From the NCBI RefSeq assembly GCF_021134715.1, contig NC_060018.1, positions 8,077,501 through 8,141,500 on the forward strand: DNA of 64,000 nucleotides. The letters are read 5' to 3'. The notes beneath the pieces are model-generated. The model saw only the letters and a program-made list of their open reading frames with translations. It had not been told where the DNA came from and made no database searches. The DNA is from Daphnia pulex. Its lineage: Eukaryota; Arthropoda; Branchiopoda; Diplostraca; Daphniidae. Below are positions 1-11,040 of this stretch, one piece after another (the first letter of the stretch is position 1; each line of letters starts with the position of its first letter). Made by a program: the position numbers and the translations under genes.

Positions 1-3000
1 CAGGACTCATTTTCACAGCAAAAAGATGTAATCTCTCTGATTTAAATTTTGAAATGTTGGTTTTCTTAAAGTTGAATGGGGCTTGTTGCCGTGAATGGGG
101 CAATCAACCGTCAAAAACATCTCGAAACAACAGAAAATAACAATGTTTCACTTTGTGTATTTGGTTTACAAAACATATCAAATACAAGAGGAAAAATTCA
201 GACGATCGATTTGATCGACGTCGATCATCAATCGATCACTTTTTTATTCACTGATCGATGCGATCGATTGATCAGTTTTTTTTACTGATCGAGATCGAGA
301 TCGGGCGATCACCAAATGGTGATCGAACGGCAACTCTGGATGGGATATCAGGCCCCCTCCCTAATTACCCAGTTTTAAGTATTGTTAATTTTTTTAAATG
401 CACTTAGTCATCTGTTTGGACATTTTTTAACAAGCCATCAACTTATTTGGCATAAAAAAATATTTTATGATATAGTTTTGTCAAGTATCTTTGTTTGGCT
501 TGTTATGCACAATTTTAAACTCCTATTAAAACGTTTCAGTAAAACCAGTAGAACTGGTCAAAAGAAAAATTTCAATTGGAAATAAATAGACTATTGGAAA
601 TTAGTTATGTTTTTTGTAAATTATTTTATACAACGCTAACATTCTTACTTCTTGTATTTGCAACGCTACGTCCTAGACTCTTAGTTCTCGTGACAGTTAG
701 ACTGTATCATGGCCTACTCTAATCTCGGTAAAACTGTAAAAATCTTCTTCACTTGAATCCAATTCAACAGCTTTTTTATCAAATTATCAGTGGGTGCAAT
801 AAAACATTTCTCGTAAAGATTTTTCAATATAATGTTAATACCCCTACATTTGAACTCCTAGATCATTTTTGGCAACTGACAGATCTTCATCATAGGGATA
901 CACTAGGCCACGGATGATGAGAAGAAGGAGATAAAAGCTCCATAAGCCCCTGCAGAATAAATTGTGCACACTCATAACCCCCCTTCTACAGAGTCTACAG
1001 AGTTGCCAGATTATACTCTCTGACCGGAGTTTGCCAGTTTTCAAACACTGCCTTGCGTAAAAGTGTTGGAATATTCTAGTCCGGTCGGGCTAGGTTGTAA
1101 CCCCAAACAAATTATCATAAGTAGTTTTTTCATGAGCATTGTTTATATGCCTTTTTTGTATGCCCTGTTAAAAAGCTTTCTAAAAATTTTAATATTTAGT
1201 GTACTTAATTTAATTTTTGAAATATGCGTGTTTTTGTGATTCGATGAAAGGTATTAAAATAAAATAAAATATTAATTTCAAAAATGAACTGAACTTATGC
1301 AGGATAAATTTTGTTCACATAACTTTAAAAGTTTGAAATTCACAGCCACTTTTAGCTGGTCACCTCCTTCCCCCCCCCCTTAAAAACGCGTCCGTGTTTT
1401 ACACGGCTCTTAACCCTCCCACCCCTCTGAAACCCTGGGTGGCGTTAACTGCGTCTAGCACGTCCTTGATTGTATCTTCTGGAGCTAAACGCTTCCGATC
1501 TTAATTAATAAGAATATCTATTCAAAACGTGCCAGGGACAATTTTTGAATGTGAGAATATTTTATCATTCAGACTAGATGACACTACGGGGATGACATTT
1601 ATTCATTCGAATTTCCCTTCCTAGATGGCGAAAATGTCGAGCTATTACTGGCTCGATTGAAAACGGGGTATTACAAAAATAAGATTAAATGAGCCATCTA
1701 ATTGCGGGATTGAACTTAGTTAATGCAACGATTATTTTCTGTGTTAATACAAATTATAAATAAATTTACAATGGATAGCGTAATTGTATTTATAAATATT
1801 ATTTATTCATTATATTTGGAATGTCGTCATTAATTTAATATTGAAAACCCTCTGCAATCTGCGCAATAATAAGCTGTTAACCATTAGGATTAGCATTGCA
1901 TTTACCATTACATAGCTGTTTACTATTACATTTAGCATTAAGATTACCGTCGCATTTACAGAAATTAAGTGGCACGAACGGCTTGCCATATTAATGTCTA
2001 GCGTAATGCTAATGCAATTGGTGTAATGCATTGAATACTTAAAATTAAAACGAGGTGCGAATGCAAAATTAATTTAGAAAATGAACACAACATTAAAGAA
2101 ATCACGAGAAAATGCTTATTAAAGTATTGACATCTCTTTCAGAAAGCTCAGCTTCTTTGTCAGAGTTGTAATCAAATCATACCAATTGATATTCATGTTT
2201 ATAGTTAAAAAAATGTTCGGATGTTTGATGGTTGCTTATTGATGGTGGGTTGAAATTCACCGTATACAATCATGATTCGTTTTCTTTTGACGGGAAAACC
2301 AAACTTGGTGGCTTTTCCACTGCCACCTAGCGCAGCAAAATATTTCTATCACGTATACATGAATCGATAAGTTCCATGATATTATCAGTGTAATGATGTG
2401 ATCCGTTCAAGTTACGTGGTACTTTGTTAAAATATTTTCACGTCACCTCTGGAAAATTATCTGCCTTTAATTTGATAGGAGAAAACCTTGAACTTATATA
2501 CGACTTTATATATTTATGTATAACAATATGCGATATTATATAACCACATATAATTATATATATTTTTACATATAATTTTGTTCCTTACTGTCATGTGTAC
2601 GGTGTACTTTCTCATATAATTGTATACATTATATATAAGTGGATATACTATATATACACTCATTAATCTATGTAATATAACATGTTTTGACGGACATGAT
2701 TTTGTCTTATGTCAGTTGACCCTATTTTATTTGCGAAATCCTAATTATAATTAGATTCTCAGAGGTTCTGATTGAAGCGTTGTTTTATAACTTTTTACAG
2801 GATGTCTAGTTATCTACGACATTACGCCGATTAATTTTTTCGGAAATTCTGTATATTTTTTACATTAGTTTTATGTTTTCTATGTGTGAATGTTTTAGAG
2901 AATACAGGAACATTTTGTTAATTTTTTGCATTATAATTTCTATTTAATTTATTATGACCTATTTTTAAAATAAAACAAGCATTAAAATCTAGATCAACTT

Positions 3001-3081
3001 GCACAACTTTAGCCTATGACGATATGAAATCTAGTGGTGCCACTGGTGGCATCCACAGCGGATCCCGCAAAAAAGGATGTA
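1..3081. other. AT-rich intergenic sequence, no gene recognised
   Basis: No reading frame here shows protein-family features. The stretch is AT-rich and includes a run of short TA-rich segments at about 2500-2660. Positions 190-320 contain a dense cluster of GATCGA-type palindromic words, which looks like simple-sequence decay. Nothing else could be supported. Confidence 0.6.
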
Positions 3082-3868
3082 GGACGTTCAGGCCCCGGCG
3101 TTCAGGCCCCGGCTTTCAGGCCGTGGGCCTGAACGTCCAGAATAATAATAGTAATACAGTGTATGTAATATGTACGTCCATGACCCTTCGTCCTTCGACC
3201 ATTAGTTCTTTTTTTTGTTTAGTGAATGAAAAGTTGATGTTTAAACTTTTAAGTAGTTTAAAGTATAAAGTAGTCTGAAGATTTTACATTAAAGACCTTA
3301 ATGGAATGTTTGGCAGAAGGTGCAAAGTGTCTAACTGTGGCAACAAAAAAAGTGGAAAAGTCAAAAGGCGGGCCAACGACGAGACCTGTGGTTGAAGAGA
3401 ATGGCGATAATAAATTATGGCAACACTAAGGTGGAAAACCTGTTTGTGTGTTCACTTCATTTTGTATCAGGAATTCATCTTTATATTATCACCACTAGTG
3501 ACAATAATAACATTTATGTCATTCTTTTTTTAGGAAAACCGAGTTTTGAATTCAACCTTAAACATGTTGATTGGGCACTGTCTATCATTTTGGGATTAAA
3601 AAAGCCAAAACTACATTCAGGTATTGTCTCATTGTGCCTTTTCAAAGTTTAGAAATATTCATTTTCTTTGTTTTATGCATCATCTTTCGTTTTATTACAG
3701 TTAGTGAACAACTAGATGATGCAAATTTGAAGAAACATCACTGTGCCTTGTTATATTGATGTGTGTTTCAATTTTGGACGTTCAGGCCCAACAGCTGGAC
3801 GTTCAGGCCCACGTAGAAAGTGGGCCTGAAAGCCGGGGCCTGAACGCCGGGGTTTGAACGTCCATGAC
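3082..3868. mobile_element. Inverted-repeat element carrying a THAP fragment
   Basis: Both ends carry GC-rich blocks built from GGACGTTCAGGCC and its reverse complement: 3082-3138 on the left and 3776-3862 on the right. A further word, ACGTCCATGACCC, occurs at 3174-3186 and again at 3858-3870. Each end block is itself partly palindromic. The roughly 640 bp between them contain a broken THAP-domain reading frame. The arrangement resembles a degraded DNA transposon or a non-autonomous derivative. No target-site duplication was identified, so the exact ends are uncertain. Confidence 0.55.
3306..3760 (+). pseudogene. THAP-domain protein fragment (broken)
   Basis: The segment from 3306 begins MFGRRCKVSNCG, which has the CxxxxC zinc-ligand spacing of a THAP DNA-binding domain, and ends at a stop after about 30 codons. 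A second frame at about 3430-3470 encodes VCSLHFVSG, matching the CxxHF part of the THAP zinc site. After a possible intron ending in TTTTTTTAG at about 3533, the next piece reads GKPSFEFNLKHVDWALS, like the conserved C-terminal THAP segment. The donor that should follow VSG reads GGAATTC rather than GGT, and two frames are needed, so the gene is dead. THAP domains are common in P-element-type transposases. Which transposase family this came from is not visible. Confidence 0.6.
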
Positions 3869-3879
3869 CCATTTTTTTG

Positions 3880-4160
3880 AGGGGACATGCTTGCATTTAG
3901 ATAACGAAAAAAAGAAAGACGAACCCAATTTTAAACAGCGGGATGTGAGGGGACTAGAGCTCTACGTCCACGGGCTCCACGTCCACGGGCTCCACGGGCT
4001 CCACGTCCAGGAGCTCCATGTCCAGGAGCTCCACGTCCACGGGCTCCACGTCCACGACCTGTAAAAAAGGTAAGAGGGGACATTAAGGGAAAATAGCTAT
4101 TTTGGCTTTGACTTTGAAGTGGTGCGTTGGCTGCTGGGCCCTATGAAATTTTGTTAAAAT
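3880..4160. repeat. Dispersed repeat copy 1 with internal CTCCACGTCCACGGG array
   Basis: This segment is nearly the same as 17861-18128. It starts at GAGGGGACATGCTTGCA, contains an irregular tandem array of about 15-bp units (CTCCACGTCCACGGG and CTCCACGTCCAGGAG) at about 3959-4058, and ends at TGTTAAAAT. The two copies differ in the number and order of array units. The reading frame through the array encodes a repetitive His/Leu/Val peptide that is best explained by the repeat and not by a protein. Confidence 0.75.
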
Positions 4161-4190
4161 TTAACAACATTTCATAGGCCCAGCAGCCAA
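4128..4190. repeat. Perfect-stem inverted repeat at the end of dispersed repeat copy 1
   Basis: The left arm begins TTGGCTGCTGGGCC and reads on through ATGAAATTTTGTT. The right arm at 4163-4190 is almost its exact reverse complement (AACAACATTTCATAGG followed by CCCAGCAGCCAA). The arms are about 29 nt and the loop about 5 nt. Copy 2 near 18128 lacks the right arm, so the hairpin is specific to this insertion. Confidence 0.75.
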
Positions 4191-4690
4191 GTTCAATTGA
4201 AAGAAGATTTCAACGAGATGAAAATTCCGTTTAAGCCACTTCGCTCGATATTCGCTGGAAAGGAACGAGCAATTTTATAACAAATCAAGATGAATTTAAG
4301 ACGGCCATTGAAAACTTTGATCGAGCTTTGAAGCAAAGAATGACAACAATGAGAACTACTACAAATCAACGACCCACCCAAGTCAATCGTCAGGAGCATC
4401 CTCAGGAAAGTTTGTCGTCGGCGCAATCAGCTAGTTCTGTTTCTTCAAGAAATACGAAAAAATCGTATTAAGTTGCCGCTTTGTTAGGTGGTCTTCTAGA
4501 TTCTCGTTCGCTGCCTGTTGAAAATGACGCATTGAAAAAGGAAATTGCTTTGTACTTGTCAACTCCTTCAATTTCAAAAAATGATTTAGACTCCTTTGAT
4601 TTGCTTAATTGGTGGAAAGTGCGCCTAGACCAATTTCCTCTTCTTTCTGTGGTGGCCCGCAGAGTTGGGGGGAGCGCGCTCTTTTCGTGA
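4190..4690 (+). pseudogene. hAT-family transposase C-terminal fragment
   Basis: One frame stays open from about 4280 to 4690 apart from a single TAA at 4468-4470. It includes LLNWWKVRLDQFPLLSVVAR, which matches the hAT C-terminal dimerisation region (a WW pair followed by FPxLSxxAR). Upstream, FITNQDEFKTAIENFDRAL looks like the segment preceding that domain. The expected continuation (IPATSxxxERxFS) is missing because the sequence becomes GC-rich and palindromic after 4690. It is a truncated, inactive copy. Family membership is well supported; the subfamily is not determined. Confidence 0.7.
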
Positions 4691-4760
4691 GCGCGCTCTG
4701 AGCGGCGAGCGAAATCGCTCAAACTGAAAAATGGTGAGCGAGAGCGCGAGCGAAGACCTC
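4676..4760. repeat. Palindrome-rich GAGCGCGCTC cluster
   Basis: GAGCGCGCTC occurs twice in quick succession (around 4674-4702), followed by GAGCGGCGAGCGAAATCGCTC and further GAGCG words. This GC-rich, self-complementary patch immediately follows the truncated hAT coding fragment and may be subterminal or end sequence of a transposon. I cannot define its boundaries. Confidence 0.45.
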
Positions 4761-4790
4761 CTGAGTGGAAGCTCAATGACTAACACGCCA

Positions 4791-7150
4791 TCTAGCGGTC
4801 AATATTTAAAACTAATTGGATGACGAAATATTTCTAAATGCATACTCTCACTCAGACGAGGCTTCAAGACTGATTTTGAACGAATGAATAAATATTTATA
4901 ATTTTGTGTGATTTAAATTTCATGACGTTTTATTTTTTATTTAGTTGCCATCTATTAGGTTGGAACTACTAATAAGAAGCAGGAAGAAGAATGCAAAAGA
5001 AACTGCCATCATCATAGAAAAAAATGTGCCATGAAGATCAACATCCCCCATAGCACCAAATCTCATAATCTCACAGCTGATGTTGGAACGGAAATAAGGT
5101 CAGAATTTGTGAGGGACACCAAGGAGGCAAAAAAAACAACCATTTGCCACATTTGGGAAGATTTTCCAGAATTTTCAGTCTACAAAGGCTGCAAGGTTCC
5201 GTAACCAGTTGTTTTGCTTATCAATTGTTTTTCTTCAGTTGTTAAACATGTCATTCGGGCTGTAAATTGGGAGAAATAATATCTCTTTCCCAAGATTGAG
5301 ATGACAAAACCAAACTATAAAATCAAATTTAGTGCAGTTAAAGGTAACTATCATAAACCTATCCTTAATGTAATTGTAGTACATAACTACAAATATTAAT
5401 TTCTCGCATTTTTCTTTATGAATTTAGACGGAGATTTGTTTACCCATGTTCCTGTAATTGCTGGGTCTTCAACAACATGTTCACCACAACTTATTTTTAA
5501 CGAATAAACAACGGTAAATTCTACACAGCTGTCGTCAGTGTTGCATGGATGGCAAATTCAGAGTGGTACCAAATGAATTCGCTCAAGTGTGAAAGTTTTT
5601 TTGATCAACAGCGTCCTGAAAGACGAAAGCGGGAAGATTATTCAAGTCCCTCTTGCGTTTTTCAAGTAAAAAATCAAATAAAAGAGCCGTACACTATATG
5701 TAAAGGTTTTGAGGTGATAAAAAAACTTACTCAGTATTTGTGTTGAAGAAATTGTTTCTGGTTTTGAGAAAGTCGTATTTGAGGAGGTGTAAAAGAAGTG
5801 TATTCCTGGAGTCCATAATTTTGAACATTCCTTTCATTAGAAACAGGCTGGATTACGTAAGGCAAGATGAATTTTGGTTTCGGCTGAGAATATCCGTATA
5901 TAAATACCTATAATATAATTTACAAAGTTATATTACACCGCATTTTACCATTTCTTCCCAAACGGGCTCAACTCTTAACAGTAAAGTGGAAACAAGAAAG
6001 TCCATAGATAAACGGACATACAATATTTACGCTTATGAACAAACCCGATACTTATTACTTGTCTCTTCCCCATAAAATTTTCCCATTTTTATAGAGCTCA
6101 ATGTAAAATATGTCATCATATATTTAAATTTTCATCGAAAAGTTAAATGAATAGCTGGCATTTGTTGTCCAGGTAAATGATTAGGTTGTCTTTTGTGACT
6201 TTTGATCTCCAATTCAAAATAAAATTTTTTGAAAATCAATTTTATAAATCAAAATGAAATGTTGAGAAAAGAAAACTTATCCTTTGGCTGATCCCTATCT
6301 TTTAACCATTGTAAAGGAAAAGAAAATGTCACTGCGAAAGTTGAGTTAATAAGTTACCCAGTATTTATTATTCTTTCTTTTGGGTTATGGTAGTCTAAAC
6401 AAAGAGATATAACGAATAAAATGTATACAGAAAGCAGATTGAAGTAATCAGAGTTATACAATAAAAATTACTGAAATAAAAACAATGAAATATTCACTGG
6501 TGTCCTTAGAAATAAATTTTTTATTGAAAAATTTGAGCTTTAGCCTATACCGCTAGTGTATACACAAACGTAAACAACCAGCAAAAATGGTGGACCCCAA
6601 AACAATTGACACGCGAAACCGCGAAGTGAATTGTCTCTATAGCGACGAACACAAGGGAAGAGAACGACAGAGAAAACGACGGAAGTTGTACTTTTAAATA
6701 AAAGGCAACGTCGCATAAACAAAGCTCAAGGCAAATTTAAACGCCCTTCAATTTGATTAAGCATTGTTATAAATTGGCAACTTCGCCGCTTTCCTCTTTT
6801 AGAAAATGAATATTGCAGTTGGTCTTCAATCTTTGGTCCAGCAAGTACGCATTTGATGTCGTTCCAAATACAGTCCTATCTAACTTCATTCCGAGCATTT
6901 TTCAAGCGATGAAATATGTACAGAATTGACCAGTATTTTATGGGATTCCGAACAATTTTATGGGAAGGTTAAACAAATAATTAGATTGAGTTTGGGTTTA
7001 TCAAAAATGAAAATGCCATGAATGAGGGAATTCCTCAATCTGTGAATTTCTATAAAGTCATTGCTCACACTTATCCGGAATTCAAAAATTCTCTTCCGGC
7101 GATAAACAAATATTTTAGTTTATTAAATCTATGCTTTAAAATTTTTAATT
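4791..7150. other. Intergenic, no gene recognised
   Basis: The frames here are short and have no recognisable motifs on either strand. Composition is AT-rich and even. I could not support any exon, RNA gene or repeat boundary in this stretch. Confidence 0.55.
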
Positions 7151-8338
7151 TACTATTTTATCTACTGGCTTGTCTTTGAGAGCGAGGACGAGCTCCCGTT
7201 TCTCTAGGATATACGTTAATCAATTCAGCTGCATCCATTCTGCCTTCCATTATCAGGGCACTTCTTTCTAGGCGATCGACCCTGTCTGATAGGATCTGTG
7301 CGCCTACGTATGGGCTTCTATGTGCTCTACTAGTTTTTGTTGTATCTCTTCCCTTAGCTCCTGGACTCTGATGTCCGGATTAGGGGCTCTAAACAGCTGC
7401 GCTAGTTGAGTAGTGATTACTTTGATTGTCTCTCTTTGCTCGGCTGCTGTGGTAGCTAGGGCTGTGTTGGACTCTCTCCTTAACACAGCCAATGTTCTCC
7501 CGAAAGTTTCTTCAGTCTCTCTGAGCTTTGAGGCGACGTCGTTTTGTATTGTCGTCCTAAGGGTTGCTACGCCTTCTTGGATAACTGGCATAGCGTCTGT
7601 CAACATTATAAGTGACTGGGATTGTTTCCTTAGGATGGCGTTTACCTCCGTTACCCGTGCGTCAGTGTTGTTGACGTGCTCTGTTAGGTCGGCAATCCTT
7701 TGATTGCACATCCTTACTTTCTCTCTCACCTTATCCATCAGCGGCTGGGTCAGGTCTGCCGTGATACCGTTTAAGTCTGGTTCTGGCAGGTCTGGAGACC
7801 CTAAGAGTTGCCCGTTCTGTTCCTGTGGTAAAGCTGTTGCACCTTCCGACTCAACCGGTGTGGTTGGTCGGTGTTGGGCATAAAACTCAAACACAAGTTT
7901 TACTGGCCAACTCTGCAGCAATCGCTGCACTGAATTGTATTCACAGCAAAAAATACAATAATTCACGAACAGTAAGACGATGGCTTCAGATGACCGAAGC
8001 TGAAAAATACACAATCAAGTTCTGCACGAGGCAGCACGAAAAAACGAACAAAATGAAAGTAAACGACGACGACGAGGCTGACCATCCAATACGGCTGCTG
8101 CGGCCAGACTGTCGAAAACGAGGCGAAATTCCTTGACTTGAATTTGAACTAGAGCTGCTGCTTGACCCTGAGCTCGAGCTTGGCGGCAGCTCGGCTAGCA
8201 GCTCAGCTCTTCTTCTCTCTGACACTTCATCTGTTTGGGCCCGGCCACGCACTGATGGAGACGGTGTGACTGGCTCCGCACCTCTCCCTCTGCCTGTCGC
8301 ACCGGCATTTCTCCTACTGACTACCATTTTTAACGAAT
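7150..8338 (-). pseudogene. Unrecognised coiled-coil protein, probably TE-related and frameshifted
   Basis: Read on the minus strand, an ATG at about 8325-8327 opens a Ser-rich, Arg-rich region (MVVSRRNAGATGRGRGAEPV and a long serine run). After a candidate intron, a helical region of about 190 residues follows at about 7304-7910, containing EKVRMCNQRIADLTEHVNNT and further heptad-like sequence. The frame stops after EEIQQKLVEHIEAHT, but a neighbouring frame continues as GAQILSDRVDRLERSALIME and ends with a basic tail at about 7160, suggesting a one-base frameshift near 7310. The order (basic low-complexity head, long coiled coil, basic tail) resembles gag-like ORF1 proteins of retroelements. 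No zinc knuckle, reverse transcriptase or protease is present, so this is only a suggestion. Confidence 0.4.
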
Positions 8339-8519
8339 GTGATAGAGTGTACACTTGTTTGGTATGCAAAACTTGTTTATTTAACATACTGTAGACTTCT
8401 TCAGTCGGCGAGAAAGAACAAAATTAATGGGCAACGCCCAAGAAACAGAAAATCAACAACAACAAAGGTGGAATACTCCGAGTCCAGATGTGACTGGGCG
8501 GGCAGATACAAGGAATAAT

Positions 8520-10201
8520 GTTTGACTTCTAGGTTAACAACACAGAGTAATTTCATTTTTATTGAAAATGATACGGTCCGCGTCCGCAATCAGTTGCTTG
8601 GCTTGTGACGGGTGAATCTCGAGCTCAACGTCGTCAACCTCTATTGGCTCCGGGGTCGGTGAATTGACTGGCCCGGGTTTAGGAGAAGACAGAAGATCCG
8701 CCTCGTCCTCGCTCATGGACCCAAACAAACTTCCAAGGTGGAGATCGTCTTCCACCGGTGGGTTTCTCAGAGCTAAAGGAGTACGCGGGGCACTTGACTT
8801 GCTAGTACTCTTTTTGGGTTTCTTCTCTTTTTTCTCCTTTTTTATCTTAGCTCTTTTGGGAATCGTGAAGTTGAGAATGTCACAGATGACTTTCTCGTCC
8901 GAGTCCTCGTCTGCCTCGACCCATGGTGGTGGCTCAGCGGTGGAGTTTGGACGTAACGCTTTCCCTGAAGCTAGAAAGAATTAGTAATTTCCCGGTAGGA
9001 GATCTCCAAATCTATTACCTTTGGCTTTTTCCCGAGAGGGTGTGGCCTAATCTGTCTCGTTTGCCGATGATGGGGTAGCTAAGTGCTCCTCCAAACCTTG
9101 GGTGGTCTCCTGAGTGGGTGCCAGTGAGCCGTATCCTAACGGTACTGCTATAGGCGACTGTGACGCAGATGCTAAAAAAGAACAAGAGATATATAATTTA
9201 CCCGATTGACGGATTTTTATTTTACCTTGGTCGTATCTCTCCACTACTGGTTGGAGAGATTTTGCCATCAATTATGAACGGTGGATTTGCTGGATCAAAT
9301 CCACTCCGTGGTACCTGCGGCCGGATGGCACCTTGGTCGGGCACCCACAGAGTATCAATCACGGTCTGGGCCGGTGGCACGATCCTGCTGGTTGACCGTG
9401 TGCGAGGTCTCCGAACGTCCGGGTTAACCAGGAAATCTTCAACCACGGGCACGATGTCGTTTCCAGTATTCACCGACAACTCTCTTGCTACGCGTTTCAA
9501 CAGTGGGCTGATGCCTACTGGAGCTGAGAGTTGCTGCCTTTTGGAAGGTGGAAGATCCTTGCAAGGGTCGGTGCCTGCTGAATCCGAACCCCGCTGCACT
9601 TTGGGAGGTTGCAGATCCTTTCTATACGCTGCTTTGACCAGTTCCTGTCTGCTTGTAACCACCGGCGCCGAGGAGATCTGCCGTGCAAAACCACTTGTTC
9701 GTGGGCTCGTGGGATCTCTTTGGGCGTGGTGCTTAAGTTACACTGAACTGCTTCAGCCTCGGTCCTATGGCGCTTGATCTCAAGTGCTTGGCGCTCACGC
9801 TCAAGTCTCGCCTCTTTGACCGCAAACTCGGCTTCTTGGTAGATCAAGAGCTTACGTTTGGCAGCGTGTTTTGCAACTGCCTTGTGCGAGTCCACTAAGT
9901 CCGAGTGCTCTTTTAGAGTCTCCTTACACTTTCTCAACTGTTCCTGGAGCTCCGGAGGTAAGTCCTGGGTAAGCCGGGTTTTAGCTGCAGCCGCCTCTCT
10001 GCTTGGACGCACTTGCAGAGAGTACGGGGCCGCGAGCTTGAGCAACTCAAAGAACGGGAATTCAAATAACTTTGCAAGCAGGTCCCAGCACGCTTTGGTG
10101 TCACGGGACTCTACAAACAATTTTGACAACTCGCGCACTAGTTCGATGGCTGCTGCCCACTGTGCTGCCTGATCGTCGCAGGTACAATCCGGGAGTCCCA
10201 C
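8520..10201 (-). CDS. Unrecognised multi-exon gene-like block, function unknown
   Basis: On the minus strand a long open region starts near 10201 and encodes an alpha-helical, Glu/Arg/Lys-rich segment (for example EFAVKEARLERERQALEIKR) with a CTCDDQAAQWAAAIELVREL start region. A second overlapping frame (9662-9222) encodes a Pro/Arg-rich segment with SRIVPPAQTVIDTLWVPDQG. Candidate introns with GTAAAA-TTTTTAG (about 9232 to 9173) and GTAATA-TTTCTAG (about 9018 to 8970) lead to an acidic and Lys-rich segment and a final acidic stretch ending near 8520. I could not find one reading frame that joins all the pieces without a stop, so the model is incomplete or the gene is broken. It lies just upstream, in the same orientation, of the coiled-coil block at 7150-8338, and the two may be one element. 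No family is recognised. Confidence 0.35.
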
Positions 10202-10691
10202 TAATGAATGAGAAAAGAGAAAATGTATTAGTTTTCGGTCTAGTTCCGGAAACCGATTCGAAGGACCATGTTGAATACTTCCTTGGACGGAGAAAAATTC
10301 TACCGAGATTTCTCCCGGGTGGTTCAGTGAACTAAGATCGTATGACGGTGTCCAAGCGTAACTAATACTTACTGGCGTTGGTACCCGTCCTGGAAGACCC
10401 GATTCTCAAGACCCAAGGAGTAGTCTTTAGAAGAACTTACGCGTTTGATTGGTTGAATATGAGTGTTTAATAGTCGCATTAAAAACCCCTGACATTATCA
10501 ACAGAATCAAAGCGGAAAATGATGAAATTAAATTTTACATCCGGTGCTTTTAACTGTTTTGCAGATTCCTCCGTTAATACGGGTCTCTTTATATTTTAAA
10601 TTCTGTTTTTTAAACCTTCTTACTATCTATGAGAACAAAAGCAACGTAAACAGTTTTGGAGGTAAAAATTGTTCTTTTTAAGATTCTGGCG
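10202..10691. other. Intergenic, nothing recognised
   Basis: No exon, RNA gene or repeat could be supported between the minus-strand block and the LTR-like segment. Confidence 0.5.
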
Positions 10692-11040
10692 TGTACTACC
10701 ACCAAGTTACTTTTCAAATTAAGAAACCGTCACAACTTCCCAACACCACAATGCCGACATAAGTAAAATCTCAATTACCAAAACCACGATGTCGACACAA
10801 GTTCAAATTCCGACGCGCCAACTTCCGCCATTCGGCAGTATAAAAACCCCCGTGTTTTACTCCAGCAGGGCTGGCTCGTTCGAGCAGGACCACACTGGCA
10901 ATCCATCTTAAGTATTCAGTAGTAACTTGTGTCTTTATACTTCTTCTCTACTATCCTGTCGTTACTGAAATAGTCATCCTCAATCCGAATTCGTGTACCA
11001 ATTTAATACGAGTAAAGTAAGGCCCGGAACAAACCTTACA
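10692..11040 (+). mobile_element. Candidate solo LTR
   Basis: The segment starts TGTACTACC and ends CCTTACA, giving the TG...CA ends of a long terminal repeat over about 349 bp. It contains a TATA-like motif (GTATAAAAACC at about 10841-10851) at a promoter-like position, followed by a GC-rich leader. No second LTR, primer-binding site or convincing target-site duplication was found: flanks are CTGGCG and ATTGT. It could instead be an ordinary promoter or part of another repeat. Confidence 0.35.

Noticed and set aside
3024..3278. Frame of 84 codons at the left edge of the THAP element
   Set aside because: It consists of the GC-rich terminal repeat block followed by AT-rich sequence and has no protein character.
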